DNA of 64,000 nucleotides from an uncultured Pseudomonadota bacterium. GTDB taxonomy: Bacteria; Myxococcota_A; UBA796; JAFGLY01. Position 1 is the stretch's first letter; each line of letters opens with the position of its first letter. The notes below the pieces were generated by a model. The model saw nothing but the letters and a program-made list of their open reading frames with translations, did not search any database and was not told where the DNA came from. Both the position numbers and the translations under genes were made by a program. Positions 1 to 8,179 of this stretch are shown piece after piece. Location: the NCBI GenBank assembly GCA_937912125.1, contig CALDOK010000004.1, forward strand, positions 32,388 to 96,387, given 5' to 3'.

Positions 1-587
1 TTGGGCGACGACAGGATGCGGTCCAGGTCCCGCCAGTCCGGACGTCCCAGGTTGTCGTAGCCGACGTGCTCGGTGTCGGCGATGGTCTCGCGCCAGGTGA
101 TGTCGTTGCTGTGGTGCTCCATGCGGCTGCGGATGACCAGAGGGCGCTCGCTGCGGGCCAGGTGCTCCTTGCAGCCCTGCCGGTTGGCGAAGTTGTCGGG
201 GATGCGGATGCCGAGCAGCCCGATGAGCTTGTTGATGGCGCCTGTAGCTCCGGAGCCCGTGAAGATGACCACGTCGTCATCGCTGGCGTTCAGCACCCGC
301 CTGGCCGTGTTGTGGGCCGCTTCGTACCACTGGGTCATGAAGCGGGAGCAGCTGTTGGCCTCGGTGTGGGTGTTGGTCATCATGGGCAACACCTGGTCCC
401 TCAGGAGCTGCTCGATGGGCGCGAAGGGCAGGCCGCTGGCGGTCTGGTCGAAGTAGCGCTTGCGGCGGTTGCCCACCGAGGTGGGGATGGTGGCGTCGCG
501 GCCGATGACGCCGGCCCGCAGCCAGCGCAAGACCGGGTCGTTGCGGATGTCCAGGCCGTCGTGCGCAGGCTGGGAACGCTGGGTCAT
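1..587 (-). CDS. Class V aminotransferase-fold PLP enzyme, 3' end beyond left edge
   Basis: The minus strand is open from an ATG at 587 to the window edge, giving about 195 residues of N-terminal sequence. Visible features are the FDQTASGLP and HTEANS segments near the N terminus, a glycine-rich GSGATGAINKL loop that would hold the cofactor phosphate, and EHHSNDITWRE. This order is typical of the cysteine-desulfurase/class V aminotransferase fold. The catalytic lysine lies outside the window, so desulfurase, lyase or another activity cannot be decided. A GAGGA sequence about 8 nt upstream supports the start. It is separate from the complete cysteine desulfurase at 8176-9321. Confidence 0.8.
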   Translation of the reverse strand, partial: MTQRSQPAHDGLDIRNDPVLRWLRAGVIGRDATIPTSVGNRRKRYFDQTASGLPFAPIEQLLRDQVLPMMTNTHTEANSCSRFMTQWYEAAHNTARRVLNASDDDVVIFTGSGATGAINKLIGLLGIRIPDNFANRQGCKEHLARSERPLVIRSRMEHHSNDITWRETIADTEHVGYDNLGRPDWRDLDRILSSP

Positions 588-811
588 GTCTCGGTCCTCG
601 GGAGAGAGAGTGTGCCGTCGCGTGCCGCGTGGCGTTTCAGCTTCTATCCCGTCTACACCGGCCTAGGAATGCGCCAGCGCACCATGTGGAGCGCTGCCTG
701 AGAGGTCCTGGGGACGAGCCCACTCAGGCGAATCATGAGACAAAATGTAACGTCGCCTCGGCGCTCGCCCCGACCCTGCCGAGTCGGTGCGGGGGAGAGG
801 CATCGGGGGCG
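588..811. other. Intergenic region upstream of the aminotransferase
   Basis: These 224 bp lie between the aminotransferase start and the hydrolase stop, both on the minus strand. They should hold the promoter of the former and the transcript end of the latter. A 6-bp inverted repeat (675-680 with 691-696, CAGCGC/GCGCTG) is visible. I see no convincing gene or clear promoter boxes. Confidence 0.4.
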
Positions 812-1609
812 CTATGACGCCTGGAGTCCCTGGAGGAAGCCGTGGAGCACGTGGGCGAAGGCTTCGGGCTGATCGATGAAGGGCCAGTGCCCCGAGGGCG
901 TGACCGTGCTGCGGGGCACGCCCGCGGCTTGCAGGGCCTCGACCGAGCGGGGGCTGGCGCCGCCGGGCTCCCCGGCCATGTACCGGCTGGGCACGGGCAC
1001 CGCGGCCAGCCTTCGGGCGAGCGAGCCTGCGGCTGACAGCGCCACCAGATCGCGGGAGTGCTGGTGGAACACGCGGGGGTCGGCCAGGCGCAGGCTGGCG
1101 TAGTACCCGCGGTGCGCGGGGTCATCCAGGCCGTCCCGGTAGATCTCGTCGCGCATGTGGTCGAAGCCGGAGCGCACGAAGTCGTCCAGATCCCAGCGCG
1201 CGGCCGCGCCGCTGTAGCGGCAGTCGTCCAGGGTGATGTTGCCGTCGATGTTCAGCAGGGCGCGCACGCAGCTGGGATGCCGGTCGGCCATGAGCAGCCC
1301 GAGCACGCCGCCCATGCTGTGGCCCACCACCACCGCCGGCTGTTCGCTGCGGGAGCTGATCCAGCCCGCGAGCCGGCTGGCCAGATCCGGCAGGGCGATG
1401 GGGCGGCTGGGCCACGCCGAGCGGCCGTAGCCGGGCAGGTCCGGGATCACATGGCGCCAGCCAGCGAGGGAGGGGTGCTGCACGACGCGCTCGAAGCAGA
1501 GGCCCGACTCACCCAAGCCGTGAAGCCAGAGGATCGGGCCTTCCAGGTCCTGACCGCCCAGGGTGCGCAGGAACATGCCCTGCTCGATCTGATGCACGAT
1601 GGAAAACAT
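812..1609 (-). CDS. Alpha/beta-hydrolase fold protein
   Basis: This 265-residue protein is a compact alpha/beta hydrolase, probably cytosolic because no signal peptide is visible. The oxyanion-side motif WLHGLGESG (about 29-37), the nucleophile elbow GHSMGG (Ser98) and a C-terminal PSGHWPFID segment that would supply the catalytic His are all present. The family includes esterases, lipases, haloalkane dehalogenases and C-C hydrolases, so the substrate is unknown. The ATG at 1609 is chosen because AGGAGG sits 6-7 nt upstream. The longer in-frame extension toward 2146 runs antisense to the neighbouring YadA-like gene and is rejected. Transcription is codirectional with both flanking genes. Confidence 0.85.
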   Translation of the reverse strand: MFSIVHQIEQGMFLRTLGGQDLEGPILWLHGLGESGLCFERVVQHPSLAGWRHVIPDLPGYGRSAWPSRPIALPDLASRLAGWISSRSEQPAVVVGHSMGGVLGLLMADRHPSCVRALLNIDGNITLDDCRYSGAAARWDLDDFVRSGFDHMRDEIYRDGLDDPAHRGYYASLRLADPRVFHQHSRDLVALSAAGSLARRLAAVPVPSRYMAGEPGGASPRSVEALQAAGVPRSTVTPSGHWPFIDQPEAFAHVLHGFLQGLQAS

Positions 1610-1652
1610 GGGGGCCTCCTGGGCCCCCACTATCGTCCTCGAAGCGGGAAGT

Positions 1653-2906
1653 CTAAGGTGCCACGTCGTAGGTGAAGGACGGGGACACCCCGCTGCCCCC
1701 GGTGACGCTGCTGTAGGTCCAGGAGGCCGTGGTGCCGGCCATTCCGCCCAGGATGGCGGAGTAGTTGGCGCTGGCGTCATTGCTGTAGCCGCCGCACACG
1801 CTGGCGCTGTTGCCCGTGGCGTCGTTGTACTTGCCCCCGAGGACCGCAGCGTAGGCGCCACCGGCGTTGTTGTAGAAGCCGCCCACCACCACGGCGCCGG
1901 TGTAGGTGGCCGTGTTGTTGAAGCCGCCGACCACCACGGTGTTGAGGTAGGAGGCCTCGTTGGCGTCGCCGCCCAGCACCACGGCGTCGTCGCTGCTGGC
2001 GATGTTGTCGCTGCCGCCCACCACCACCGTCCCCTGGCCGCTGGCTCGGTTGTCCCTGCCGCCCAGGACGGAGGCGTAGGCCTCGGAGCTGGTGTTCTCG
2101 TAGCCCGCGACGATAGAGGCGTAGCCGGTGTAGGTGTGGTGATCACCCATGATCAGGTTGTGGGCGCCGTCGCGCGATCCCGCGATCAGGGTGCTGGGCT
2201 GGGTGTTGTAGCCGATGATCAGGTTGCCAAGGCCGGTGGCGGTGTCGTCGGTGGACCCGGCACCGCTGACGATCTGCAGGTTGGTGCCGCTGATCACCAG
2301 GTCGCCGCTGCTGTCGACGCTCAGGTAGTCCAGGGGCTCGAGCACGGCGTCCAGATCGTCGAAGGCGTCGCCCAGATCCGTGATCACACCATCGAGGCTG
2401 TCGACGCTGCCGGACAGGGACGCCAGGTCCGCGTCCAGATCGTCGGTGGCGTCCCAGAGCTGGTCGATGCCGTCCGCCAGGGTGGCGCTGCCGCCCTCGA
2501 GGCCGGTCAGGCGGAGATCCATGGAGGCGATGGCCTGGCCGTTGGCCTCCACCTGGGTGACCCCGCTCGCGAGCTGCTGCTCCAGGCCGCCCAGGCCGTC
2601 GCCCAGGGCCTGGATGTCGGACTCGCTCACGCTCACGCGGCCGGTGAGCCCCTGGATGGAGGAGAGGTTCTGGCTGACGCTCTCCTCGAGCTCGGTGAGG
2701 TCCACGCCGCCGCTGAGGGCCTGGACCTCCTGCTGCAGGGAGGTGATGGCGGCCTGATGGGAGGCGTCGAGCTCGTCGATGCGCTCGGACAGTGCGGCCA
2801 GCTCGTCGGAGATGGCGGCGAAGTCGGCGCTGGCGTCAGGAGCCTCGCTGGCACTGCAGGCGCTGCCGAGGGCGACGAGGGCGAAGGTGATGAAGCGTAC
2901 GGACAT
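1653..2906 (-). CDS. Lipoprotein with coiled-coil stalk and YadA-type (Hep_Hag) head repeats
   Basis: This 417-residue protein begins with a hydrophobic signal (SVRFITFALVALGSAC) whose cysteine at about 17 suggests lipidation, although the lipobox is imperfect. Residues about 25-220 are low-complexity, helix-forming sequence rich in heptad-like Leu/Ile and likely a coiled coil. The C-terminal half carries about eight repeats of 15-16 residues built on VVGGxxNxAS, the pattern of the left-handed beta-roll head of trimeric autotransporter adhesins. No C-terminal barrel anchor is present, so the order is lipid anchor, stalk, head, the reverse of YadA. GGGAGA precedes the ATG at 2906. A surface adhesin-like role is inferred. 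Confidence 0.75.
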   Translation of the reverse strand: MSVRFITFALVALGSACSASEAPDASADFAAISDELAALSERIDELDASHQAAITSLQQEVQALSGGVDLTELEESVSQNLSSIQGLTGRVSVSESDIQALGDGLGGLEQQLASGVTQVEANGQAIASMDLRLTGLEGGSATLADGIDQLWDATDDLDADLASLSGSVDSLDGVITDLGDAFDDLDAVLEPLDYLSVDSSGDLVISGTNLQIVSGAGSTDDTATGLGNLIIGYNTQPSTLIAGSRDGAHNLIMGDHHTYTGYASIVAGYENTSSEAYASVLGGRDNRASGQGTVVVGGSDNIASSDDAVVLGGDANEASYLNTVVVGGFNNTATYTGAVVVGGFYNNAGGAYAAVLGGKYNDATGNSASVCGGYSNDASANYSAILGGMAGTTASWTYSSVTGGSGVSPSFTYDVAP

Positions 2907-3256
2907 GGGTTCTCCCGGTGGGTCTGTGTCGAGGGTGTGGGCCGTCATGGCCGTCGACAGCCATCGCAAGGGTCGTGCCGTCGGGTCCCGGGAACCCGGG
3001 CGCGGGGAGGAGATGCCTGGATGTGTCGCCTGGTGTCGGCGAAAAGACAGGAATAAAGGGAGTCAGACGATCATGGATGCGATCGGCTCGCGGCTCCGCT
3101 GGGCCCTGCATGCGCCTCGGGGGGTGTCGAAGATCGTCGAAGACCGTCAAACTCTCGACACCCTGGTTCGACGATCGCCAGGCCTGGGTCTGGGCGGGGG
3201 CTCCAGCCTGATCCCCGGCCGCCGGGCTATGCTCTCGGGGACAACTGGAGCATGCC
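2907..3256. promoter_or_regulatory. Divergent intergenic region with two interleaved inverted repeats
   Basis: This 350-bp gap separates the divergent YadA-like lipoprotein and amidase genes and must hold both promoters. Two perfect 9-bp inverted repeats interleave: 3122-3130 (GGGTGTCGA) with 3155-3163, and 3132-3140 (GATCGTCGA) with 3168-3176. GTCGAAGA also occurs twice, 11 bp apart (3126 and 3137). This could be a multi-site operator or an RNA pseudoknot in the amidase leader. I see no gene in the gap. Confidence 0.4.
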
Positions 3257-4960
3257 ATGAGCTACGATCTCGTCCCGATCTCCGCCCCACGCACTGCCGG
3301 GCTCGCCCTGCGCGCACTCGTCGTGCTGCTCGAGCACTCCTCGCCCCGCTCCCTGCTCGCGCGCACCTTGCTGCAGAGCGCTGGTGTGTCCGAGCTGCGG
3401 GCCTCCAGCGCTGGAGCCTACAGCTCCATGTTCATTCCCCCGCTGGAGGTTGCCCCTCGCAGGCAGCCTGTCGCCAGCGAGCAGCTCTCGGTGGACGCGT
3501 TCCTCGACGCCTGCGCCGGTGCCGACAGGAGCGAGCGCGGCGGCTTCACCTTTCGCGGCGCCGCTGACCTGACCCGGGCCTACGGGGACGGAACCACCAC
3601 CCCGACCGCGGTGGCCGAGCGGGTCCTCGCCGCGGTGGCTGAGAGCGAGCAGGGCGAAGCGCCGCTGCGGGTCTTCATCGCGCAGCAGGCCCAGGACGTC
3701 TTGGCCCAGGCCGCGGCCAGCACCGAGCGCTGGGCCCGTGGAGAGCCCCTCGGCGCCTTGGACGGGGTGCCCGTGGCGGTCAAGGACGAGCTGGACCAGG
3801 CCGGCTACCCCACCACCCTGGGCACGGTGATCCACGGATCCGAACCAGCGACCGCCGCCGCCAGCTGTGTCGCCGGCCTGCGCGCGGCCGGGGCGGTGCT
3901 GCTGGGCAAGACCAACATGCACGAGATCGGCATGGGCGTGACCGGACTGAACCCTCACTACGGGGCCTGCCGCAACCCCTACGATCCGGCCTGCGTCACC
4001 GGCGGCTCATCCTCGGGGCCGGCCGCAGCGGTGGCGGCGGGCCTGTGCCCCATCTCGGTGGGTGCCGACGGCGGTGGCTCCATCCGCATCCCCGCGGCCA
4101 TGTGCGGCGTGGTCGGTCTCAAGGCCACCTTCGGTCGGGTGAGCGAGCACGGCGTCGCCCCTGTCTGCTTCTCCGTGGCTCACGCGGGGCCGTTCGGCGC
4201 GACCGTGGCGGACTGCGCCTTGGGCTACGCCTTGATGGCCGGGGCTGATCCCCACGACGCCATCAGCCAGCGCCAGCCCCAGGTCCAGCTGCCGGACCTG
4301 GCGGACGGCGACCTCAGCGGTGTGCGCGTGGGCATCTACGCGCCCTGGTTCGATGACGCCGAGCCCCAGGTGGTCGCCGCCTGCAGGGCCTCTGTGGAGC
4401 AGCTCGCCGCCGCCGGCGCCGAATTGGTGGACATCACCATCCCGGAGCTGGCCCCCATCCGGGCCGCCCACTTGATCTCCATCGTCGGTGAGATGGCCGG
4501 CGCTCAGATCGCCGAGCTGGCCACAGAGCGCAGCCGCTACGGCCTGGACACCCGCCTGAACATGGCCCTGGCCGGGGCGCTCACCGCTCAGGACTTCGTG
4601 CATGCTCAGCGCCACCGCAGCCGCCTGGCCGAACACTGGAAGGTGGTGCTGGCCCAGGTGGACATCATCGCCACCCCCAGCGCCGGCTGCACGGCGCCGG
4701 CCTACCCCGCCGACGCGCTGCCCCATGGGGAGTCCAACCTGCCGCTCACCCTGACCATCATGCGCTACGCTCAGGCCGCCAACCTCTTCGGCTTGCCCGG
4801 CATCTCGGTGCCCTGCGGCTACGACGATCGGGGCCTGCCCATCGGCCTGCAGCTCATGGGTCGCGCCTGGGAAGAGGCGCTGCTGCTGCGCATGGCCGCG
4901 GTGGTGGAGCGCTGGGCCGAGCCCCGTCGCCCCAAGGCCTGGTGGGACCTGCTCGGCTAA
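3257..4960 (+). CDS. Amidase signature family hydrolase
   Basis: This 567-residue enzyme belongs to the amidase-signature superfamily, which hydrolyses C-N amide bonds with a Ser-cisSer-Lys triad. The triad is readable: Lys176 in PVAVKDE, Ser251 in GGSSSGP and nucleophile Ser275 in GADGGGSIRIP, the last two 24 residues apart as in characterised members. About 100 N-terminal residues precede the usual core (roughly 105-560) and have no obvious domain. The family covers fatty-acid amide hydrolases, GatA and aryl amidases. No gatB or gatC lies nearby, so a GatCAB role is unlikely and the substrate is unknown. GGAG stands 8 nt before the ATG. Confidence 0.9.
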   Translation: MSYDLVPISAPRTAGLALRALVVLLEHSSPRSLLARTLLQSAGVSELRASSAGAYSSMFIPPLEVAPRRQPVASEQLSVDAFLDACAGADRSERGGFTFRGAADLTRAYGDGTTTPTAVAERVLAAVAESEQGEAPLRVFIAQQAQDVLAQAAASTERWARGEPLGALDGVPVAVKDELDQAGYPTTLGTVIHGSEPATAAASCVAGLRAAGAVLLGKTNMHEIGMGVTGLNPHYGACRNPYDPACVTGGSSSGPAAAVAAGLCPISVGADGGGSIRIPAAMCGVVGLKATFGRVSEHGVAPVCFSVAHAGPFGATVADCALGYALMAGADPHDAISQRQPQVQLPDLADGDLSGVRVGIYAPWFDDAEPQVVAACRASVEQLAAAGAELVDITIPELAPIRAAHLISIVGEMAGAQIAELATERSRYGLDTRLNMALAGALTAQDFVHAQRHRSRLAEHWKVVLAQVDIIATPSAGCTAPAYPADALPHGESNLPLTLTIMRYAQAANLFGLPGISVPCGYDDRGLPIGLQLMGRAWEEALLLRMAAVVERWAEPRRPKAWWDLLG

Positions 4961-5056
4961 CGCTGAGCGTGGTAGCCTGACGGTATGAAGCGGCGAACCA
5001 GGGTCATGATCGTGGCACCTGCGGTGTGGCAGCACTGAGGGCCCCACCCCCCTCCA

Positions 5057-5416
5057 TCAGTACTCGTCGTACTTCTCCATCCTGCCCTTGACCTTCTCCA
5101 CCGGGTACTTGGCCTCGTTCGCGGCCAGCTTGGCCTCGACGGCTGCGGCCAGATCCACCCCCGCAGCCTCCGCCAGGTTGAGCAGGCAGATGGCCACGTC
5201 GGCCAGCTCCTGGGGCACCTTCTCGTCGCGGCTGGCCACTCGGGGCTGGGGGCCCTGGTCCTCGCACCACAGGTACAGAGCGAGCAGCTCTCCGGCCTCG
5301 GCGCTCAGGGCCATCGCCAGGTTGCGGGGGCAGTGGTACTGGCCCCAGTCACGGGCCTGGTTGAAGGCCCGCAGGCGTTCGCGGAGCTGGGCGATTGTGG
5401 TCTGTTCGTCGGTCAT
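5057..5416 (-). CDS. MazG-like nucleotide pyrophosphohydrolase (RS21-C6/DCTPP1 type)
   Basis: This 119-residue all-alpha protein matches the small single-domain MazG-like NTP pyrophosphatases, which cleave NTPs or modified dNTPs to NMP and pyrophosphate. The Mg-binding EAGE (Glu40-Glu43) and QELADV (Glu70, Asp73) motifs form the family's ExxE...ExxD signature. The flanking FNQARDW and CPRNLAMALSAE segments resemble the DCTPP1 branch, so house-cleaning of non-canonical dCTP-like nucleotides is plausible. The start at 5416 has only a weak AGAG upstream. It converges with the amidase gene across 96 bp. Confidence 0.85.
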   Translation of the reverse strand: MTDEQTTIAQLRERLRAFNQARDWGQYHCPRNLAMALSAEAGELLALYLWCEDQGPQPRVASRDEKVPQELADVAICLLNLAEAAGVDLAAAVEAKLAANEAKYPVEKVKGRMEKYDEY

Positions 5417-5537
5417 GGCACGTCTCTTAGCGGGTGAGGGTGCGGATCGTGTCTTCGCGGTGTAGCTTGTGCAGCCTCGGCCCGCCCCTTCGCCGGCCGC
5501 TCGCGCCCTCCGCATCGATGAACCCGCTGGAGTCGCC

Positions 5538-6911
5538 ATGATCCGCTCCTTCGCCTCCTGCTTCTCGGCCGTTGTGCTCCTCGGCGGCTGCGCTCCCTTC
5601 GAGCTCGACGCCTTCATCGACTTGGACGTGAACACCCTGGCCCACCTCGAGTGGACCACCAGCACCGCTGCGCTCTCATGGGTCGAGTACGGGTTCGATC
5701 GGGACTACGGAATGGTCACCCCCGTCGACCAGGCGGGCGTCGACCACAGCTTCGCGCTGCTGGGTACTCCGCCTCTGACCGAGGTCTTCTACCGGGCCGT
5801 CTCCGAGATCGACGGCGCCGAGCGTGAGGTGCGTGGGAGCATCCAGACCGGCGGAGTGCCTTCGGATCTTCCGGACTTCGTCGTCAACACCTACGATCGT
5901 GCCCGCACCAGCGACGACCTCTACATCCTGGGCACCTCCTTCGGCACGATCCCCTGTGTCTACCTGATCGACCGCGAGGGCAACTGGCTCTGGTACAAGC
6001 GGGTCAACCCCCTCAAGAACCCCATCGAGATCAACTTCGAGCGGGGCAGCAACAACATCTTGTTCAACAGCTTCCTCATCGACCACGGCGAAGACGACAG
6101 CAACGTCACCCGGGTCTCCATCGACGGCAGGGTCGACGAGGACATCGACACGCCCTTCGGCCACCACGCCTTCACCGAGCTGCCCGATGGCTCTATCGCC
6201 TACCTGGCCATCGACGTGCGGGACTACGATCTCGGCGGAGAAGGCACGATGGTGCCCGTGGTCGGCGACTCCATCGACATCGTGCCCCCCGGTGGCGGCG
6301 CACCCGGCAGCTTCTGGAGTGTGTGGGACGACGCGTTCGCGCACGACCCGGCATGGCACGACCGCTGGGACTCCGGCTTCTATCCCCAGGGCGGCGACTG
6401 GACCCACGCCAACTCGCTGCACTACTACGACGACAGCAACACCTTCCTGATCTCCTTCCGCAACCTGGACATGATCGCCGAGATCGACGCCGACACCGGC
6501 GCAGTGCTGCGAGAGTTCGGCGGGACCGCCGGCTACCAGCTCACCGAGGGCAGCCGCAGCTTCAACTACCAGCACGACGTCAGCTGGACCGCTGACGGCA
6601 CCCTGCTGTTCATCACCACCGACGAAACCACCTTCGAGACCACGGCGGTGGAGTACGAGGTGGACGACGACGCTCAGACCCTGAACGAGGTCTGGAGCCA
6701 CGGCGACGGCGAGGGCATCCACGTGCTGGTCCAGGGTACGGCTCGGGACCTGGACAACGGCAACCGCCTGGTGAACTTCGGCTCCAGCGGCCTCGTGCGC
6801 GAGGTCACTCCCCAGGGCGAGGTGGTCTGGGAGCTCGAGGCCCGCGCCGGGGCAGCCTTCGGCAACACCGTGCCCTTCGCGGATCTGTGGGAGCCTGGCA
6901 CCGCCGAGTAG
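5538..6911 (+). CDS. Arylsulfotransferase (ASST)-like lipoprotein
   Basis: This 457-residue protein starts with a lipoprotein signal ending LLGGC (Cys near 17). The body carries repeated beta-propeller blades such as YLIDREGNWLWY, IAEIDADTGAVLREFGG and VREVTPQGEVVWELEA. The segments WTHANSLHYY and FNYQHDVSWTADG match the histidine-containing motifs of arylsulfotransferase-type propellers, which move sulfate between phenolic compounds in the periplasm. Whether the active-site His is functional cannot be judged from sequence alone; the family also contains non-enzymatic propellers. GGAG lies 6 nt before the ATG at 5538. An in-frame start at 5469 would bury the signal peptide and is rejected. 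Confidence 0.7.
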   Translation: MIRSFASCFSAVVLLGGCAPFELDAFIDLDVNTLAHLEWTTSTAALSWVEYGFDRDYGMVTPVDQAGVDHSFALLGTPPLTEVFYRAVSEIDGAEREVRGSIQTGGVPSDLPDFVVNTYDRARTSDDLYILGTSFGTIPCVYLIDREGNWLWYKRVNPLKNPIEINFERGSNNILFNSFLIDHGEDDSNVTRVSIDGRVDEDIDTPFGHHAFTELPDGSIAYLAIDVRDYDLGGEGTMVPVVGDSIDIVPPGGGAPGSFWSVWDDAFAHDPAWHDRWDSGFYPQGGDWTHANSLHYYDDSNTFLISFRNLDMIAEIDADTGAVLREFGGTAGYQLTEGSRSFNYQHDVSWTADGTLLFITTDETTFETTAVEYEVDDDAQTLNEVWSHGDGEGIHVLVQGTARDLDNGNRLVNFGSSGLVREVTPQGEVVWELEARAGAAFGNTVPFADLWEPGTAE

Positions 6912-6920
6912 CGCGACGAT

Positions 6921-7943
6921 CTATTCGTCGAAGCGGAAGTCCAGCGGCTTGGCGATGGCGTTCTTGGTGTCCACGTCCAGCTCGAGCACGAGCTGGGCCA
7001 GGGCCTCGTCGCGGGTGAGCAGGCCCTGGCGGATCATCTTCGAGCACTCGACGTGGTAGTGGCTGTAGCCGAAGTGCTCGATGGAGCGCTGGGCGGAGAT
7101 GAAGTTCAGCGCGCAGTTGGTGGAGCCCTTGGGGTAGGAGAACTCGGGCGCCTTCCAGTCCAGCTCGCGCTGGATGAGGTCCACATAGGTCTGGGTGTCC
7201 TGGGGCAGGAACCAGTGGGGGGAGAGCACCTGTGTCTTGAAGCGCTTGCGGGCACGCTTGAGCACCGCTTCCATGCTGCGCGGGAAGTCGCCGTACTTGG
7301 GGTCGCCCTCGAGGGTGTCCAGGAACGCGTGGGTGGCCTTGCCCATGGCCTGGAACTCGGGAGCGCTGATGTTGCAGGCGCACTTGGACATCATCTCGGC
7401 GTCGCTGGACTGGCCCTTGGTCCAGCCTGCGATGATGATGGGGATCTCGAAGCGCGCCGCCAGCTCGAAGGTGAGGTCCATGTACCAGATGGAGCAGAGG
7501 TGACAGAGCACGGCCTGCGATCCGGACTTCAGGATCCGCTCGAACATGTCGTGCATGAAGGTTGAGCGGTAGCTGATGAAGTCGATATCCAGGATCTCCA
7601 CCGCCCGCTCCACGTTGGCCTTGGCCTCGGCGGTCTCGAAGCCGTGGTCGAACATGAAGGCCAGCACCCGGCGCTTGTAGCGACGGGTCATGTAGTACAG
7701 GGCCGAGGTGGAGTCCTTGCCACCGCTGCACATCACCAGGACGTCGTACTTGGCTTTGCCCGGGTGTTTCTGCAGCAGGCGGGTGAAGTCGGTCTCGAGG
7801 GGGGGGCGGCTGGTGCGCGCGCTCTGCTGCAGGCTGTCGTGCTGGCGGCAGAGGTTGCAGACGCCCTGGGCGTCCAGGGTGATCCAGGGTTCGGCGCGTG
7901 GCATGACGCAGCGGGCGCACATGGGACGTTCGACGGGGGTCAT
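6921..7943 (-). CDS. PP-loop ATPase, N-acetyl sugar amidotransferase-like (WbpG/PseA-type fold)
   Basis: This 340-residue adenine-nucleotide alpha hydrolase carries a PP-loop SGGKDS at 73-78. An N-terminal Cys pair set (Cys9, Cys12, Cys29, Cys32) resembles the zinc or iron-sulfur knuckle of the N-acetyl sugar amidotransferase family. Further CxxC (Cys147, Cys150) and CxC (Cys188, Cys190) pairs could ligate metal or carry sulfur. Relatives adenylate a carbonyl and then transfer ammonia or sulfur. It overlaps tusA by 4 nt (ATGA at 7940-7943) and is the last gene of a cysteine desulfurase-TusA operon, so sulfur rather than ammonia is the likelier nucleophile. The target (tRNA, sugar or cofactor) is unknown. 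Confidence 0.75.
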   Translation of the reverse strand: MTPVERPMCARCVMPRAEPWITLDAQGVCNLCRQHDSLQQSARTSRPPLETDFTRLLQKHPGKAKYDVLVMCSGGKDSTSALYYMTRRYKRRVLAFMFDHGFETAEAKANVERAVEILDIDFISYRSTFMHDMFERILKSGSQAVLCHLCSIWYMDLTFELAARFEIPIIIAGWTKGQSSDAEMMSKCACNISAPEFQAMGKATHAFLDTLEGDPKYGDFPRSMEAVLKRARKRFKTQVLSPHWFLPQDTQTYVDLIQRELDWKAPEFSYPKGSTNCALNFISAQRSIEHFGYSHYHVECSKMIRQGLLTRDEALAQLVLELDVDTKNAIAKPLDFRFDE

Positions 7944-8179
7944 TCGCCACCTCGCGCAGCGATGATGCGCCAGCCTGGGCCCTGCCGCTCGAGCAGCGCG
8001 ATGGTGTGACCTTCGATCTCCAACGACTCGGGCACATTGGCGTGGGGCTCGCCGTCGTCGATGAGCAGCTCGAGGGCCTGGCCGGGATCGAGCAGCTCGA
8101 GGGCCATCAGCGCCCGCGCCGTGTTCTGGGGGCACGGGATGCCCGTGAGATCGAGGGTTTCCATGGGTGGGTGGCTCAT
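7940..8179 (-). CDS. tusA: TusA/SirA-family sulfur carrier
   Basis: This 79-residue protein has the family hallmark LTGIPCPQN near the N terminus, with Cys16-Pro17, where the cysteine carries persulfide sulfur. TusA proteins accept sulfur from a cysteine desulfurase and pass it to thiolating enzymes. It overlaps the cysteine desulfurase stop upstream by 4 nt (8176-8179) and the PP-loop ATPase start downstream by 4 nt, so the three are almost certainly co-translated. The length is standard for the family. The symbol reflects family membership, not proven orthology to the E. coli tRNA 2-thiouridine pathway. Confidence 0.9.
   Translation of the reverse strand: MSHPPMETLDLTGIPCPQNTARALMALELLDPGQALELLIDDGEPHANVPESLEIEGHTIALLERQGPGWRIIAARGGE

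Noticed and set aside
1599..3056. 485-residue plus-strand open frame over the YadA-type lipoprotein
   Set aside because: It has no recognisable domain and mirrors the repeats of the real minus-strand gene.
4985..5038. 17-residue ORF between the amidase and MazG-like genes
   Set aside because: There is no ribosome-binding site and no reason beyond a start and stop codon to call it.
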